A stretch of DNA of 64,000 nt from Sutcliffiella sp. FSL R7-0096 (GTDB lineage: Bacteria; Bacillota; Bacilli; Bacillales; Bacillaceae_I), in NCBI RefSeq assembly GCF_038595065.1, contig NZ_CP152003.1, positions 724,001-788,000 of the forward strand, given 5' to 3'. Shown here one piece after another: positions 7,581 through 16,210 of the stretch. Under the pieces are notes generated by a model, which saw only the letters and a list, made by a program, of their open reading frames with translations, had not been told where the DNA came from and made no database searches. Each line of letters starts with the position of its first letter. Within the stretch, counting starts at the first letter, position 1. The position numbers and the translations under genes were made by a program.

Positions 7581-8024
7581 ATGATGTATAAGTTTGAAAA
7601 GATGACTCAAGAACAAGCAGAAGAGATTGCACATAACTGGCACTATAATGGCGAATATGCTTTTTACGATATGGAAGCAGATGAAGAAGACTTAGCGGAA
7701 TTTCTGGATTGTAAAGCAAGAGGTAACGCTATGTTTGCGGTAATGATGAATGATGAGTTGATCGGTTTCTTCAGTGTGAGTCAAGCAGCAGCTACTGTAT
7801 ACGATATAGGGTTAGGAATGAGACCGGATCTAACTGGTGATGGAAGAGGGGTGGAATTTCTATATGCCGGTATGAATTTTATCCAATCAAGTAATACAGT
7901 AGATAAAATTACGTTATCTATTGCGACTTTTAATCAAAGAGCGATAAAAGTATATAGAAAAGTAGGGTTTAAGGATATGGATACCTTTATGCAGGATACT
8001 AATGGAGTACATATGAATTTTTGA
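7581..8024 (+). CDS. GNAT-family N-acetyltransferase
   Basis: This 147-residue protein has AMFAVMMNDELIGFFSV as strands 2-3, IGLGMRPDLTGDGRGVEFLY as strand 4 plus the CoA-binding loop, and FNQRAIKVYRKVGFKDM as motif B with the N-x-R-A-x-x-x-Y pattern common in this group. ATG 7581 and ATG 7584 are both possible starts; the ribosome site (GAGAAAGAG) is weak. The acceptor is unknown. It is followed by a terminator at 8063-8092. Confidence 0.85.
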   Translation: MMYKFEKMTQEQAEEIAHNWHYNGEYAFYDMEADEEDLAEFLDCKARGNAMFAVMMNDELIGFFSVSQAAATVYDIGLGMRPDLTGDGRGVEFLYAGMNFIQSSNTVDKITLSIATFNQRAIKVYRKVGFKDMDTFMQDTNGVHMNF

Positions 8025-8062
8025 GAATGGTGTATGAATGCTAATTAGGAAGTAAGAATGTA

Positions 8063-8095
8063 AAACTCAGTTCGTTACGAGCTGGGTTTTTCTAA
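8063..8095 (+). terminator. Terminator after the GNAT gene
   Basis: AAACTCAG pairs with CTGGGTTT (one G-T pair) around an internal CG/CG pairing, followed by TTTTCTAAT on the plus strand. Confidence 0.7.
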
Positions 8096-8121
8096 TATAA
8101 AAAGCACTGCAAAGGCAGTGC
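8096..8121 (-). terminator. Terminator of the NERD-HRDC gene
   Basis: GCACTGC at 8104-8110 and GCAGTGC at 8115-8121 form a perfect 7-base-pair stem with a 4-base loop. On the minus strand it is followed by TTTTTATA. It lies 4 bases beyond the stop codon. Confidence 0.85.
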
Positions 8122-8124
8122 GAT

Positions 8125-9405
8125 TTAAGGTTTCTTCGTAAAGATAAGAACAATTCCTTCTCCAAACTCTTCTGCTTTCTTCGGTCCAATGCCTTCAATT
8201 TTTAGTAAAGCCTGTATGGACTTCGGCTTTTGTTCCAGTATTGCTTCCATCGTTTTGTTGGTGTAAATATAGTATGGCGGAACATTCAGCTCCCGGGCAT
8301 GAGTTTTACGGTATTCCATCAGAAGAGAACGAAAGTCTTTAGGTTCATCTGAAGAACTTTCCGCGTTCTTACCTTGTAAAAGGTGCAAGATCTCGTCCCC
8401 ATAATCCTCCGCTTTTTTCTGTCCAATGCCTTCCACTTCCAGCAGCTGTTCTAAAGTCTGTGGCATCTTTTCAAGGAGGATATCCAATGTACGGTTGTTG
8501 AAAATATGATACGGTTTTACTCCGGACTCTTTGGCTTTTCTTGTGCGGTATTCGGTAAGCAACATCTTTAGATTGTTGTTTTCCATAGGAGTAACGGGAG
8601 GCAGTTCCTGCTCTATAGTGGCTGCGACAAAAGCGGATGCCCCTATTTGTTCGTCTTCCAACAGATATTCCTGTTCAATAAAAGGTTTCAATTGGCTAGC
8701 TCCCAAGATAGCATTAGTAACCTTATAAACAAGTGAAGCATGCATCTCGACAGGAGAGCTCTTCTTCATTTCAGCTTTAAAAAAAGCACTTATTTGGTCA
8801 TGACGGATGACGCAGTTCTGAATATGGGTTGGAGCGTTTTTGGAAATCTCCAGGATCGTCTTCGGATTGGCAAACGTCACCGCATATCGAATAGGACACT
8901 TTTTGATAATCCCTTTGGCCTTAAGGAACCTCTCCAATATCATCACATGTCTTTCCACTTGGTTGATCGGGCTATACATTCCCTCTTTATTTACAACTCT
9001 ATTACTCTTTCTGATGACACGCTGAAAGTCACCCTTATCCGTGACAAGAATATCTCCAAAAAGCTTCTTTACTTCCAGTACAAGAATGAACTTAGGGGTG
9101 ACAAGTACAAAATCCATCTGGGCTTGATAATCCTCAAATTCAAGGTAAATATCATGGAGAATCAACATCGGAACCATGGAGTTCTTCAACTCAAACATCA
9201 CACTTTCTTCTCCTGCATGCCCGATGGAAAATAGCTTGAGATGGTTTTCTACTTTCTTGAAGTCCACAGAAGGATTGCTGCTTTTTGCGAGACTTTTTAG
9301 ATTTTCTAATAGAATAGGATTCTCGCTGATATGCTTATGTACGATAGGTTGCTTTATTTCTCGGTTATCTTTAAACGCGTCAATGACATTTTTGAAAAAG
9401 GACAT
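8125..9405 (-). CDS. NERD-domain protein with two C-terminal HRDC domains
   Basis: This is a 426-residue protein. A nuclease-related domain (NERD) covers roughly residues 55-180: GHAGEESV, then QMDFVLVTPKFILVLEVK, which gives the D-x(n)-E-x-K pattern of PD-(D/E)XK-like folds. Two HRDC repeats follow (about 275-345 and 355-426); each starts with a Y-R helix and contains the hairpin VEGIGQKKAEDYG or IEGIGPKKAEEFG. HRDC domains bind nucleic acid and are usual in RecQ and RNase D. The gene is monocistronic with its own terminator, next to an HNH nuclease gene. A role in DNA processing or defence is inferred. Confidence 0.85.
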   Translation of the reverse strand: MSFFKNVIDAFKDNREIKQPIVHKHISENPILLENLKSLAKSSNPSVDFKKVENHLKLFSIGHAGEESVMFELKNSMVPMLILHDIYLEFEDYQAQMDFVLVTPKFILVLEVKKLFGDILVTDKGDFQRVIRKSNRVVNKEGMYSPINQVERHVMILERFLKAKGIIKKCPIRYAVTFANPKTILEISKNAPTHIQNCVIRHDQISAFFKAEMKKSSPVEMHASLVYKVTNAILGASQLKPFIEQEYLLEDEQIGASAFVAATIEQELPPVTPMENNNLKMLLTEYRTRKAKESGVKPYHIFNNRTLDILLEKMPQTLEQLLEVEGIGQKKAEDYGDEILHLLQGKNAESSSDEPKDFRSLLMEYRKTHARELNVPPYYIYTNKTMEAILEQKPKSIQALLKIEGIGPKKAEEFGEGIVLIFTKKP

Positions 9406-9552
9406 GGGTTACCTCGCAAGTAGTATTTGTTTAACTTGGTAATATTGTAACATTATGTAATAATATTATAACAGATGATGTATAAACATTTAGGGAATTT
9501 AGACTATGAGAAATTAACAAATTAATTTAATATCGTTAGGAGAGAAAATATC

Positions 9553-10587
9553 ATGGCTTGTCCGATTACAATCTATAAAAATGGAGATGAATTCTTCCAA
9601 GCTGAAAATATACAACAAGCTGCTATCCTTTTTGCGGAACAATTTAATTCTTCAAAGTATAAATTTTATGATTACATTGAGAGGGGTTATGTTTATAACA
9701 TACCTTACTATAGTGGTATGGATGAATATCGATTTGTTGCACCTATTGATATTGCTACCAACCGACGAAGAGAACTTGAAGTAAGTGGACATAAAAATGC
9801 TCGTAGATTTTGGCTTATTCCTGCAAACTCAAATGATTATGATGTTGAAGGGGCATTTAAATATTATGATACGTTAGATTGGAAGCGTTCATATAACTAT
9901 GAAAATGGAGATGTATTATTTATATATGTATCTGGTAGTGTTAGGAGAATTCGTTTTAAAGTAGAGGTAATGGAAGGTCTAGTGCAAGAAACAAACCTTA
10001 CATATGATAATGCTTTTTGGAAAGATAGTGAAAAATATGAAAAATCACTAGGGTACGATCGTACACGGGTTCGACTGGTGGATGAGGCGAATACTTCTGA
10101 TTTATCTCTTTCAAAATTACGTGAATACGGATTAAAAGGTAACATTCAAGGTTCGATGAAATTAACAGGAGAGCTTAGCGATTATATTGCATCTTTCTTT
10201 GAGCAGGATTTGACGAAAGATTTTTTTCCTGAAGAAGTTCCGGCCACTTTAGAAGAAGGAAAGCGTAAGACTATCAATGTAAATGTATATGAAAGGAACC
10301 CAATTGCTCGAAAGCAGTGTATCGACTTTTACGGTGTCAAATGTCAAATATGTAATATTGATTTTGAAGACACATATGGTGAAGTCGGTAAAGATTTTAT
10401 ACACGTTCATCACATTATTCCTCTTCATGAGATTCAGCAAGATTACACAGTAAACCCTAGAGAAGATTTAATTCCTGTTTGTCCAAATTGCCATGCGATG
10501 CTACATCGAAAAGAGAATGGTAGTTATTTGTCTTTAAAACAGTTAAAAGACCGATTGAAAAGTAAAAACTCTACTATAGTTGTTTAA
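9553..10587 (+). CDS. HNH endonuclease with EVE-like N-terminal region (possible type IV restriction enzyme)
   Basis: This is a 344-residue protein. The C-terminal 90 residues form an HNH/ICEA-type domain: CQIC, then FIHVHHIIPL (the catalytic His region), DLIPVCPNCHAMLHR (second zinc pair and the H-N-H end). Residues about 80-145 (RFWLIPANSNDYDVEGAF ... GDVLFIYVSG) resemble an EVE/PUA-like fold, which in known proteins reads modified cytosine. HNH plus EVE or SRA is the usual plan of modification-dependent restriction enzymes. ATG 9553 follows TTAGGAGAG. The gene lies alone and divergent from the NERD gene. Target specificity is not visible. Confidence 0.75.
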   Translation: MACPITIYKNGDEFFQAENIQQAAILFAEQFNSSKYKFYDYIERGYVYNIPYYSGMDEYRFVAPIDIATNRRRELEVSGHKNARRFWLIPANSNDYDVEGAFKYYDTLDWKRSYNYENGDVLFIYVSGSVRRIRFKVEVMEGLVQETNLTYDNAFWKDSEKYEKSLGYDRTRVRLVDEANTSDLSLSKLREYGLKGNIQGSMKLTGELSDYIASFFEQDLTKDFFPEEVPATLEEGKRKTINVNVYERNPIARKQCIDFYGVKCQICNIDFEDTYGEVGKDFIHVHHIIPLHEIQQDYTVNPREDLIPVCPNCHAMLHRKENGSYLSLKQLKDRLKSKNSTIVV

Positions 10588-10933
10588 ATTTCACATAATA
10601 CTAACTAAAGAGTATTTCAAAGCTAATTAGTTATGGTGCCTGTTTCCTTGTGGTGTCACATGAACAAAATCTCAATAAAAAAACGACTAATCGAGAGGTC
10701 GGAAATGACAATATAAAAAGACACCTGCATTAAAAAGCTTATCTCCAGGCACAAAGAGAAGATACAAAAGTATATGAATATTTGAAATTAAATTAGCAAG
10801 GCAGTTTTCTGATTACCATCATATGTATCAAAAAGGGAAGCAGGAGTTTGTGAATGAGTTGGTGGAGAGGTCAGCTGAATTAATCAAAATTGATTGTATA
10901 ATAGAACAATAGAGCATATAAAGGTGGTTTCCT
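10588..10933. other. Non-coding stretch with a small ORF remnant
   Basis: No convincing gene is seen. A GGTGCC ... GTCAC inverted element lies near 10635-10660. A short plus-strand frame ending at 10911 (MYQKGKQEFVNELVERSAEL) has no ribosome site and looks like the tail of a lost gene. GTCGTTTTTTTATTGAG-type sequence near 10670-10700 may be a weak hairpin. Confidence 0.35.
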
Positions 10934-11815
10934 ATGGGTTTCTTTAAAAAAATCAAACAATTATTTGCAGTTGAGGAAGCAAAAAAAGAAACACAAGAAA
11001 AGTCTTCAATAAGGGTTGAAGTGGCAAAGAGGTCGAATTCTCCAGAGCAAAAACAAAAGATGCAATTGGAAGAAGGAATGAAACGATTAGAGGACGCCAC
11101 ATGTCCTTACTGCAATCACTCTTTCGACAAGCCCTTATCAAGAAAAAAAACATGTCCGCTCTGCAAAAATGATGTATATGTCCGTACATTACCTTTTGTT
11201 CAAGAAAAGGAACGGGTAAGAGTTGCGGTGACAGAGGAGCAAGCTGAAAAGATAGAAATAGCTTGGGCGAAACAAAACGGTACATATGGAGAATTAATGG
11301 AGTCAAAAAGAAAATATGACAAGATGAAAAAACAGTTAAATCGTGACTGGGGAAAAGAGCCTGGTGAAGAGGATGTTCAATGGCACTTAATGATGCATGA
11401 GCGAATTGAGCATGCTAACCTTCATCAATGGGGATTGTATCGGAACACCACACTCCATATGGGAGAGCTCTTATATAAACAGAAAAAATATGATTTATCA
11501 TTGCGGCTATACTTGGAAGTAGTTTATCTAGATATAAATGGTCCAAACAACTTAATGTTAGTTGATGGTAAGCCGAGGTCGAGCAAAGAGAAAGGGTTTA
11601 ATCCAAGTAATGGGAACGACAGAATGGCTCCTGGAACTATCAAGAGGGTGGTAATGTTGAAAGATAAGAAGTTGAAAGTAGATGATGCAAAGGTCGAGGA
11701 GTTGTTCATGGATGTGGCCGCGCAACTAGGAGGAGCATTAAAACTCCCTGTATCTCCTGAAAGGGCATGGAATAAGTTGCTTAAGGACGAATTGTATAGG
11801 GGACATGAAGGTTGA
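10934..11815 (+). CDS. Zinc-ribbon protein of unknown function
   Basis: This 293-residue cytoplasmic protein starts MGFFKKIKQLF, followed by a highly charged linker. A C4 zinc ribbon lies at about residues 57-80 (CPYCNHSF ... CPLCKNDVYV). The rest is mostly helix, with HERIEHANLHQWGLYRNTTL and KKYDLSLRLYLEVVYLD resembling a short TPR-like segment. The ATG follows AAGGTGG. I recognise no catalytic motif. Its position between restriction-type genes suggests an accessory role, but that is context only. Confidence 0.6.
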   Translation: MGFFKKIKQLFAVEEAKKETQEKSSIRVEVAKRSNSPEQKQKMQLEEGMKRLEDATCPYCNHSFDKPLSRKKTCPLCKNDVYVRTLPFVQEKERVRVAVTEEQAEKIEIAWAKQNGTYGELMESKRKYDKMKKQLNRDWGKEPGEEDVQWHLMMHERIEHANLHQWGLYRNTTLHMGELLYKQKKYDLSLRLYLEVVYLDINGPNNLMLVDGKPRSSKEKGFNPSNGNDRMAPGTIKRVVMLKDKKLKVDDAKVEELFMDVAAQLGGALKLPVSPERAWNKLLKDELYRGHEG

Positions 11816-11924
11816 TGAGTAATGAAAAGGTGCATGAATTTATTCATCAGCTTTATTGTTTGTTTTATTCCTGGGTTTATATAATTTAGGAAGCGAATAC
11901 ACATTTAACGAGGGGGATTATAAT

Positions 11925-12104
11925 ATGGAGATTAAATGTACTTACTGCAGAAGAGAATTAAGAAAGAATGAAGAAGTTGTAATTGATGAGGTGAACTCCT
12001 TATATCACGCAAATTGTTATGGGGAGTTTGATATTTTTGAAATGCAAGTTAATTGGAAGGATTTTGGTACAATTGAAACTATCTTGAAAAAGCATAATCT
12101 ATAA
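11925..12104 (+). CDS. Small zinc-finger-like protein
   Basis: The product is 59 residues and starts MEIKCTYCRRELRKNEEVV. The CxxC pair with a later H-x-x-C (YHANCYGEF) makes a single LIM- or treble-clef-like zinc site. The start at 11925 follows GAGGGGGA at 8 bases; the frame is open upstream but without a site. It is probably co-transcribed with the zinc-ribbon gene 110 bases upstream. The function is unknown. Confidence 0.55.
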   Translation: MEIKCTYCRRELRKNEEVVIDEVNSLYHANCYGEFDIFEMQVNWKDFGTIETILKKHNL

Positions 12105-12185
12105 ATTAGCCTTGAAGTTATACTGTTTTCTTATTAAATTATTCAATAAATAAACAAATCAAACCTTTTCAAAATTAAAAGAATA

Positions 12186-12248
12186 AAAACTATAAGGATT
12201 TGGTTTATACACAAAGTTTACAGGGTTAACCAAACCTTATAGTTTTTT
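12186..12248. terminator. Bidirectional terminator between the zinc-finger gene and the BglII-like gene
   Basis: AAAACTATAAGG at 12186-12197 pairs with CCTTATAGTTTT at 12235-12246. A second short stem, TTGGTT/AACCAA, pairs inside. T runs flank both sides, so it can serve the convergent genes on both strands. Confidence 0.8.
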
Positions 12249-12310
12249 GAAAAAATATTTATGTTTAAAGTGTAAATTTTCCCTCGAAGCGAAACAATTA
12301 TCAATAAATG

Positions 12311-13027
12311 TTAATATTTATTGTAACAATAAATTCTTCCTTTATAAGTTCCTCCTTTGTTTCTAATAGAAAAACTCCCACTTGGATTTTTTTTGAAATT
12401 CACAATTAATTTTACTCTCCCTAGTTTTTTTCTAATCCCAGGGATTTGATAATGTTCTATCTTAAACGTTCTAGGAGGAAGTAGCCCAATTATGTTTAAG
12501 GGAGCTGTCAATTGAAATTCCATTGGTTTTAGGTATTGAACATATTTTTCATAAGGTCCTACAACACCGTCAAAACCACCGACTTTTTTTAAATCTTTTG
12601 TTGCGGTAATTACAATTCCAATCTGAGTAACTGTTTGCCTTGTCATCAAGTTGATATTACTAGCTAACACTGGCTTTATTAAATTCCAAGAAACTGCTTC
12701 TCCATGGTTGTATGCGACTTCTATAGCTATAGTACCTGATTTTGCAAAATCTAATCTCCATGTACTATCAGTTTGTAAGTGGGGAGCTTGGAAAATGTAT
12801 GGTTGGTTATTCCAGCCTAATGCAATAAATCGTTCCCTAAATAAGGCGTTCAAAGCAATTGAGATACTCTTGTCTTTACCTTTAGAAATTTTATTAAAAG
12901 CTCTAATTATATCACCATCATAGATACTTTTAATTACATTTTTCACTTGTTTCCAATCAGATGAAAATTGAGGGTCATTTTCTAAGATTATTTCGGCAAA
13001 GCGATGAGATTCGGTTAAGAAGTTCAA
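12311..13027 (-). CDS. BglII/BstYI-like type II restriction endonuclease
   Basis: This is a 238-residue protein. The core WRLDFAKSGTIAIEVAYNHG has the Asp93 ... Glu103 arrangement of the BglII/BstYI family, followed by WNLIKPVLASN and VTQIGIVITAT as the next helix and strand. FDGVVGPYEKYVQYLKPM and LLPPRTFKI also fit. Known members cut AGATCT or RGATCY, both containing GATC. The third active-site position (E-V-A105) lacks the Gln of BglII, so catalytic detail is uncertain. It is transcribed away from the adjacent methyltransferase gene, sharing a 278-base divergent region. The family call is from motif memory and should be treated as probable. Confidence 0.6.
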   Translation of the reverse strand: MNFLTESHRFAEIILENDPQFSSDWKQVKNVIKSIYDGDIIRAFNKISKGKDKSISIALNALFRERFIALGWNNQPYIFQAPHLQTDSTWRLDFAKSGTIAIEVAYNHGEAVSWNLIKPVLASNINLMTRQTVTQIGIVITATKDLKKVGGFDGVVGPYEKYVQYLKPMEFQLTAPLNIIGLLPPRTFKIEHYQIPGIRKKLGRVKLIVNFKKNPSGSFSIRNKGGTYKGRIYCYNKY

Positions 13028-13305
13028 ATTATTTCTCCTCTAATATAATCATATTTACTTCAAAGAATTATTAATAAGTTAACAGTTGAATAATAATGGT
13101 AGGATTAGGGTGATTTAGTAAAAGGCCCCTTGAGCAACAAACCTTAATTTACCTAGAAAAGTAGTTGTTTTTTCTGTTATAATTAGGTTTTATCAATATA
13201 TTATTAAAGCAAATATTATTATATTTTACAACTAAATAGTTGATCTTAAACAAAATATCAATTATAATAAACTTAATTAACTACCCGAAAGGATGTTCGG
13301 TCTTA

Positions 13306-14553
13306 ATGAATGTAATTGAATTATTTGCCGGTGTAGGTGGTTTTCGCATTGGGCTAGAGGCCGTAGGTGGATTTCAGGTTGTATGGGGAAATCAATGGGA
13401 ACCATCTAAGAAAATACAACATGCCTTTGATTGTTATTCTCGTCAATTTCATAATAACGGAGTACATTCAAATGAAGATGTATCAACTGTAGATACAAAT
13501 ATATTTAATGGAAAAGAAATAGATTTAATTGTTGGTGGATTTCCTTGCCAGGATTATTCTGTGGCAAGAAGCCTAAGCGGTGAAAAAGGCATACAAGGGA
13601 AGAAGGGTGTACTTTTTTGGGAGATTGCTAGATTTGTAAAAGAAACAAGCCCAAAGTACATTTTATTGGAAAATGTAGATCGGCTCTTGAAGTCACCTTC
13701 TAAACAACGTGGTCGAGATTTTTCTATTATGTTAGCTACTCTAAGGGATTTGGATTATACAGTTGAATGGCGTGTTGTTAATGCTGCGGATTATGGACAA
13801 GCACAAAGAAGAAGAAGAGTTTTTATCTTTGCTACAAAAAATCAAACGCCATATGTGATTAATAATAGAAATCGAACCGAAAGTGATATGTTACATGATG
13901 CAGGTTTCTTCGCGAAAGCTTTCCCAGTTAAAAATGAAATTAGCGAAAAGAAAAAGCCACAATCATTTATTATGAAAAAAGACCTTGTAGAGATTTCAGA
14001 TGAAGTTTCTATGAATTATTACAATGCCGGGATAATGAGGGATGGTTTGGTCTATACAGAAGAAGTATCTCCCATTGAAGAAAATCCTGTAGTACTTGGA
14101 GAAATCCTTGAATCCAATGTGGATGAAAAATATTATCTATCAGAGGCATCTATAGAAAAGTTTCAATACCTAAAAGGACCTAAAAGAATAGAAAGAACAT
14201 CTGCCACAGGTCATAAGTATACTTTTTCCGAAGGAGGCATGTCTTTTCCGGAACCATTAGATAAACCTGGAAGAACCATGCTGACTAGTGAAGGAACTGT
14301 CAATAGAAGTACGCACGTAATAGAAGACCCTATGACAAAGAGGTTAAGAGTATTGACCCCAGTAGAATGTGAACGATTAAATGGTTTTCCCGATAATTGG
14401 ACTGAAGGTATGACTGAAAGAATGAGATACTTCTGTATGGGTAATGCACTAGTTGTAGGCCTAATAGAACGAATGGGAAAAAGAATAATCGAGATTGAAA
14501 AAGAAAATAGTCGTGGTCGCCAAGAAGAGTTGAATTTGGTATTTAAAGATTAA
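13306..14553 (+). CDS. C5-cytosine DNA methyltransferase, M.Sau3AI-like
   Basis: This 415-residue protein has all main C5-methylase motifs in order: ELFAGVGGFRIGLE (motif I, AdoMet), GGFPCQDYSVA (motif IV with catalytic Cys81), ENVDRLL (VI), QRRRRVFIF (VIII), RVLTPVECERLNGFPDNW (IX) and GNALVVGLIERM (X). ATG 13306 is chosen because motif I starts right after it; a TTG frame 22 codons upstream adds unrelated sequence. The ribosome site lies in a small hairpin (CCGAA/TTCGG). The start resembles M.Sau3AI, and the neighbour at 14586 is Sau3AI-like, so GATC methylation is inferred. It should protect the host from the flanking nucleases. Confidence 0.9.
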   Translation: MNVIELFAGVGGFRIGLEAVGGFQVVWGNQWEPSKKIQHAFDCYSRQFHNNGVHSNEDVSTVDTNIFNGKEIDLIVGGFPCQDYSVARSLSGEKGIQGKKGVLFWEIARFVKETSPKYILLENVDRLLKSPSKQRGRDFSIMLATLRDLDYTVEWRVVNAADYGQAQRRRRVFIFATKNQTPYVINNRNRTESDMLHDAGFFAKAFPVKNEISEKKKPQSFIMKKDLVEISDEVSMNYYNAGIMRDGLVYTEEVSPIEENPVVLGEILESNVDEKYYLSEASIEKFQYLKGPKRIERTSATGHKYTFSEGGMSFPEPLDKPGRTMLTSEGTVNRSTHVIEDPMTKRLRVLTPVECERLNGFPDNWTEGMTERMRYFCMGNALVVGLIERMGKRIIEIEKENSRGRQEELNLVFKD

Positions 14554-14587
14554 AAGACTGGGAGCCTACGTGTGCTCCCAGTCTTTT
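14552..14587. terminator. Bidirectional terminator between methyltransferase and Sau3AI-like genes
   Basis: AAAAGACTGGGAGC at 14552-14565 and GCTCCCAGTCTTTT at 14574-14587 form a perfect 14-base-pair stem. It starts at the methylase stop codon and ends inside the convergent gene's stop region. Confidence 0.9.
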
Positions 14588-15956
14588 AATTATCCAAGAT
14601 ACTTAATACGTACTGTTTGTCTAGCCAATAACATTGCTTTGTAATATATTGACCATCAGGTAGTTTTACTTTATCCTTACTATCTTTTGCCTTTGGTCTA
14701 ACATGACAAAGGTTATTAAACTTAGGCCCAGGAAGATTATTGTAAGTTTTACTTCCTTTAATAGTTAACTTTACTTCGCCCCTTAATACATCGCCAATTT
14801 CACACCATAACTCGTATAACTCTTCTTCAATTGTTTTTTGCGGCATATTCCACAATTTTATTCCTTCAAAATATGGGATTCTTTTTACTTTTGGCTGGTA
14901 TTCTTCGGTATAACGGAACACTAAAAAAAGAAACTTTTGTTCTGCAAACAACTCGTAAAGTTCACTCTCTTCCCAATCCGCATGTAAGAAGGTGTTGAAA
15001 TTTATGTTTTTAAAAGACATATGTTCCCTTAAACTACCGTTAGGTTCTAAGCTAACAGTTTTAAATGTGATGTTTGCTTTTGCGAACTCTTCAATGTCAG
15101 AAAGATTATTTTTTTTAACCCCGAGTAACTTTGTCATAATATGAGGAACCATTGATTTGTTTCTGGGGTTATATGGTACTCCAACTTCAAGACAAAGTTG
15201 ATCTATTTTTTTTCCATAGTGGGGCTTGAATCTCTCCTCTAAAATTTGCTCTAAAGTTTTCTCTTTTAATTCCTGGTGGGTAGAAAGACTTTCTAAATGT
15301 TCAGGTGTTAATTGCTTACGGATAACCCCCGTCATATAAGATGCCTTTAAAGCAAATGCACGTTGTTTTGCTCTTAACAAAGAGAAAGGCTGTTTTCGAA
15401 CTGAATTCTTGTCTGCACCTTTTGTGCATGCAGAGAGGTACATGGTATCAGCTTCAGAAATTAAATGAGCCTCTCCAGCTTTTATTTTGGATACGATAAT
15501 CTCCCAATCCCTTTGAATCACAGCCAAGTCTGCTTCAGAGAACTCGTTTAAAAATACTTTTAAAATTCTATAATCCCCTAAACTTTGTTCCTTTTCATAT
15601 TGATAAAGCATAATCAAAATTTTATTGGCTTTTGTATAAAAGGAAGAGGTTTCAAAGGTTAATTCAAACTCTTTCATATAATCAATAATATTTAATACTA
15701 ACCGTTCTTTTGAGGAAAGAGTTCCGTTCTTATTCCTCTTAATAGGAGTTACTTTTAGCTCCACACCAAGTTCGACAAAGTCTGGCTCTGAGATTGAATT
15801 AACAGAGTAACCAAAGAAACTTTCTTCAATTATATGTCCTAAAGTCCCTTTAGATTTGATTTTTTTTATCCGTCCGGTTTTATCTAATTCCCCAAAAGTT
15901 TTACCTTCTGCTTGATACGCTTTGTCCATAAGTTCATCTATCGTTTGGTAATTCAT
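14586..15956 (-). CDS. Sau3AI/MutH-family type II restriction endonuclease
   Basis: This is a 456-residue protein. The N-terminal catalytic domain has GTLGHIIEESFFG (MutH/Sau3AI Glu) and EPDFVELGVELKVTPIK, with Asp59, Glu66 and Lys68 as the D-x(6)-E-x-K site. The C-terminal half (from about 260) is the second, catalytically silent domain that Sau3AI uses for DNA binding and looping. Sau3AI cuts before GATC. ATG 15956 is chosen because GGAG lies 7 bases upstream; the ATG two codons earlier is only one base from it. It is convergent with the methyltransferase gene. The length fits Sau3AI (about 490). Confidence 0.85.
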   Translation of the reverse strand: MNYQTIDELMDKAYQAEGKTFGELDKTGRIKKIKSKGTLGHIIEESFFGYSVNSISEPDFVELGVELKVTPIKRNKNGTLSSKERLVLNIIDYMKEFELTFETSSFYTKANKILIMLYQYEKEQSLGDYRILKVFLNEFSEADLAVIQRDWEIIVSKIKAGEAHLISEADTMYLSACTKGADKNSVRKQPFSLLRAKQRAFALKASYMTGVIRKQLTPEHLESLSTHQELKEKTLEQILEERFKPHYGKKIDQLCLEVGVPYNPRNKSMVPHIMTKLLGVKKNNLSDIEEFAKANITFKTVSLEPNGSLREHMSFKNINFNTFLHADWEESELYELFAEQKFLFLVFRYTEEYQPKVKRIPYFEGIKLWNMPQKTIEEELYELWCEIGDVLRGEVKLTIKGSKTYNNLPGPKFNNLCHVRPKAKDSKDKVKLPDGQYITKQCYWLDKQYVLSILDN

Positions 15957-16210
15957 CAGCATGCTCCTAAAAATTAATTTTAAAGGGTAATATAACTTAT
16001 TTTAACAAATGAAAGTTAATATCTGCACAATCATTTGCTGAGAAGAATCAAGTTTCCTTACTAATTTTGTATAATATTGTACTCCTATACTTCTTTTTTA
16101 AAAAAAGTAAATATTCCTAGGAGGTTGTTAATTTCATACTATTATATTACTATAAAATGGTATGATTGTATAAAATTTAAAATTTTTCAAAAGAACGGAG
16201 GGGGATAAAC

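Noticed and set aside
12400-12720. Loss of activity in the BglII-like protein because of Ala105 in E-V-A
   Set aside because: The third active-site residue varies in this family, so the change alone does not show inactivation.
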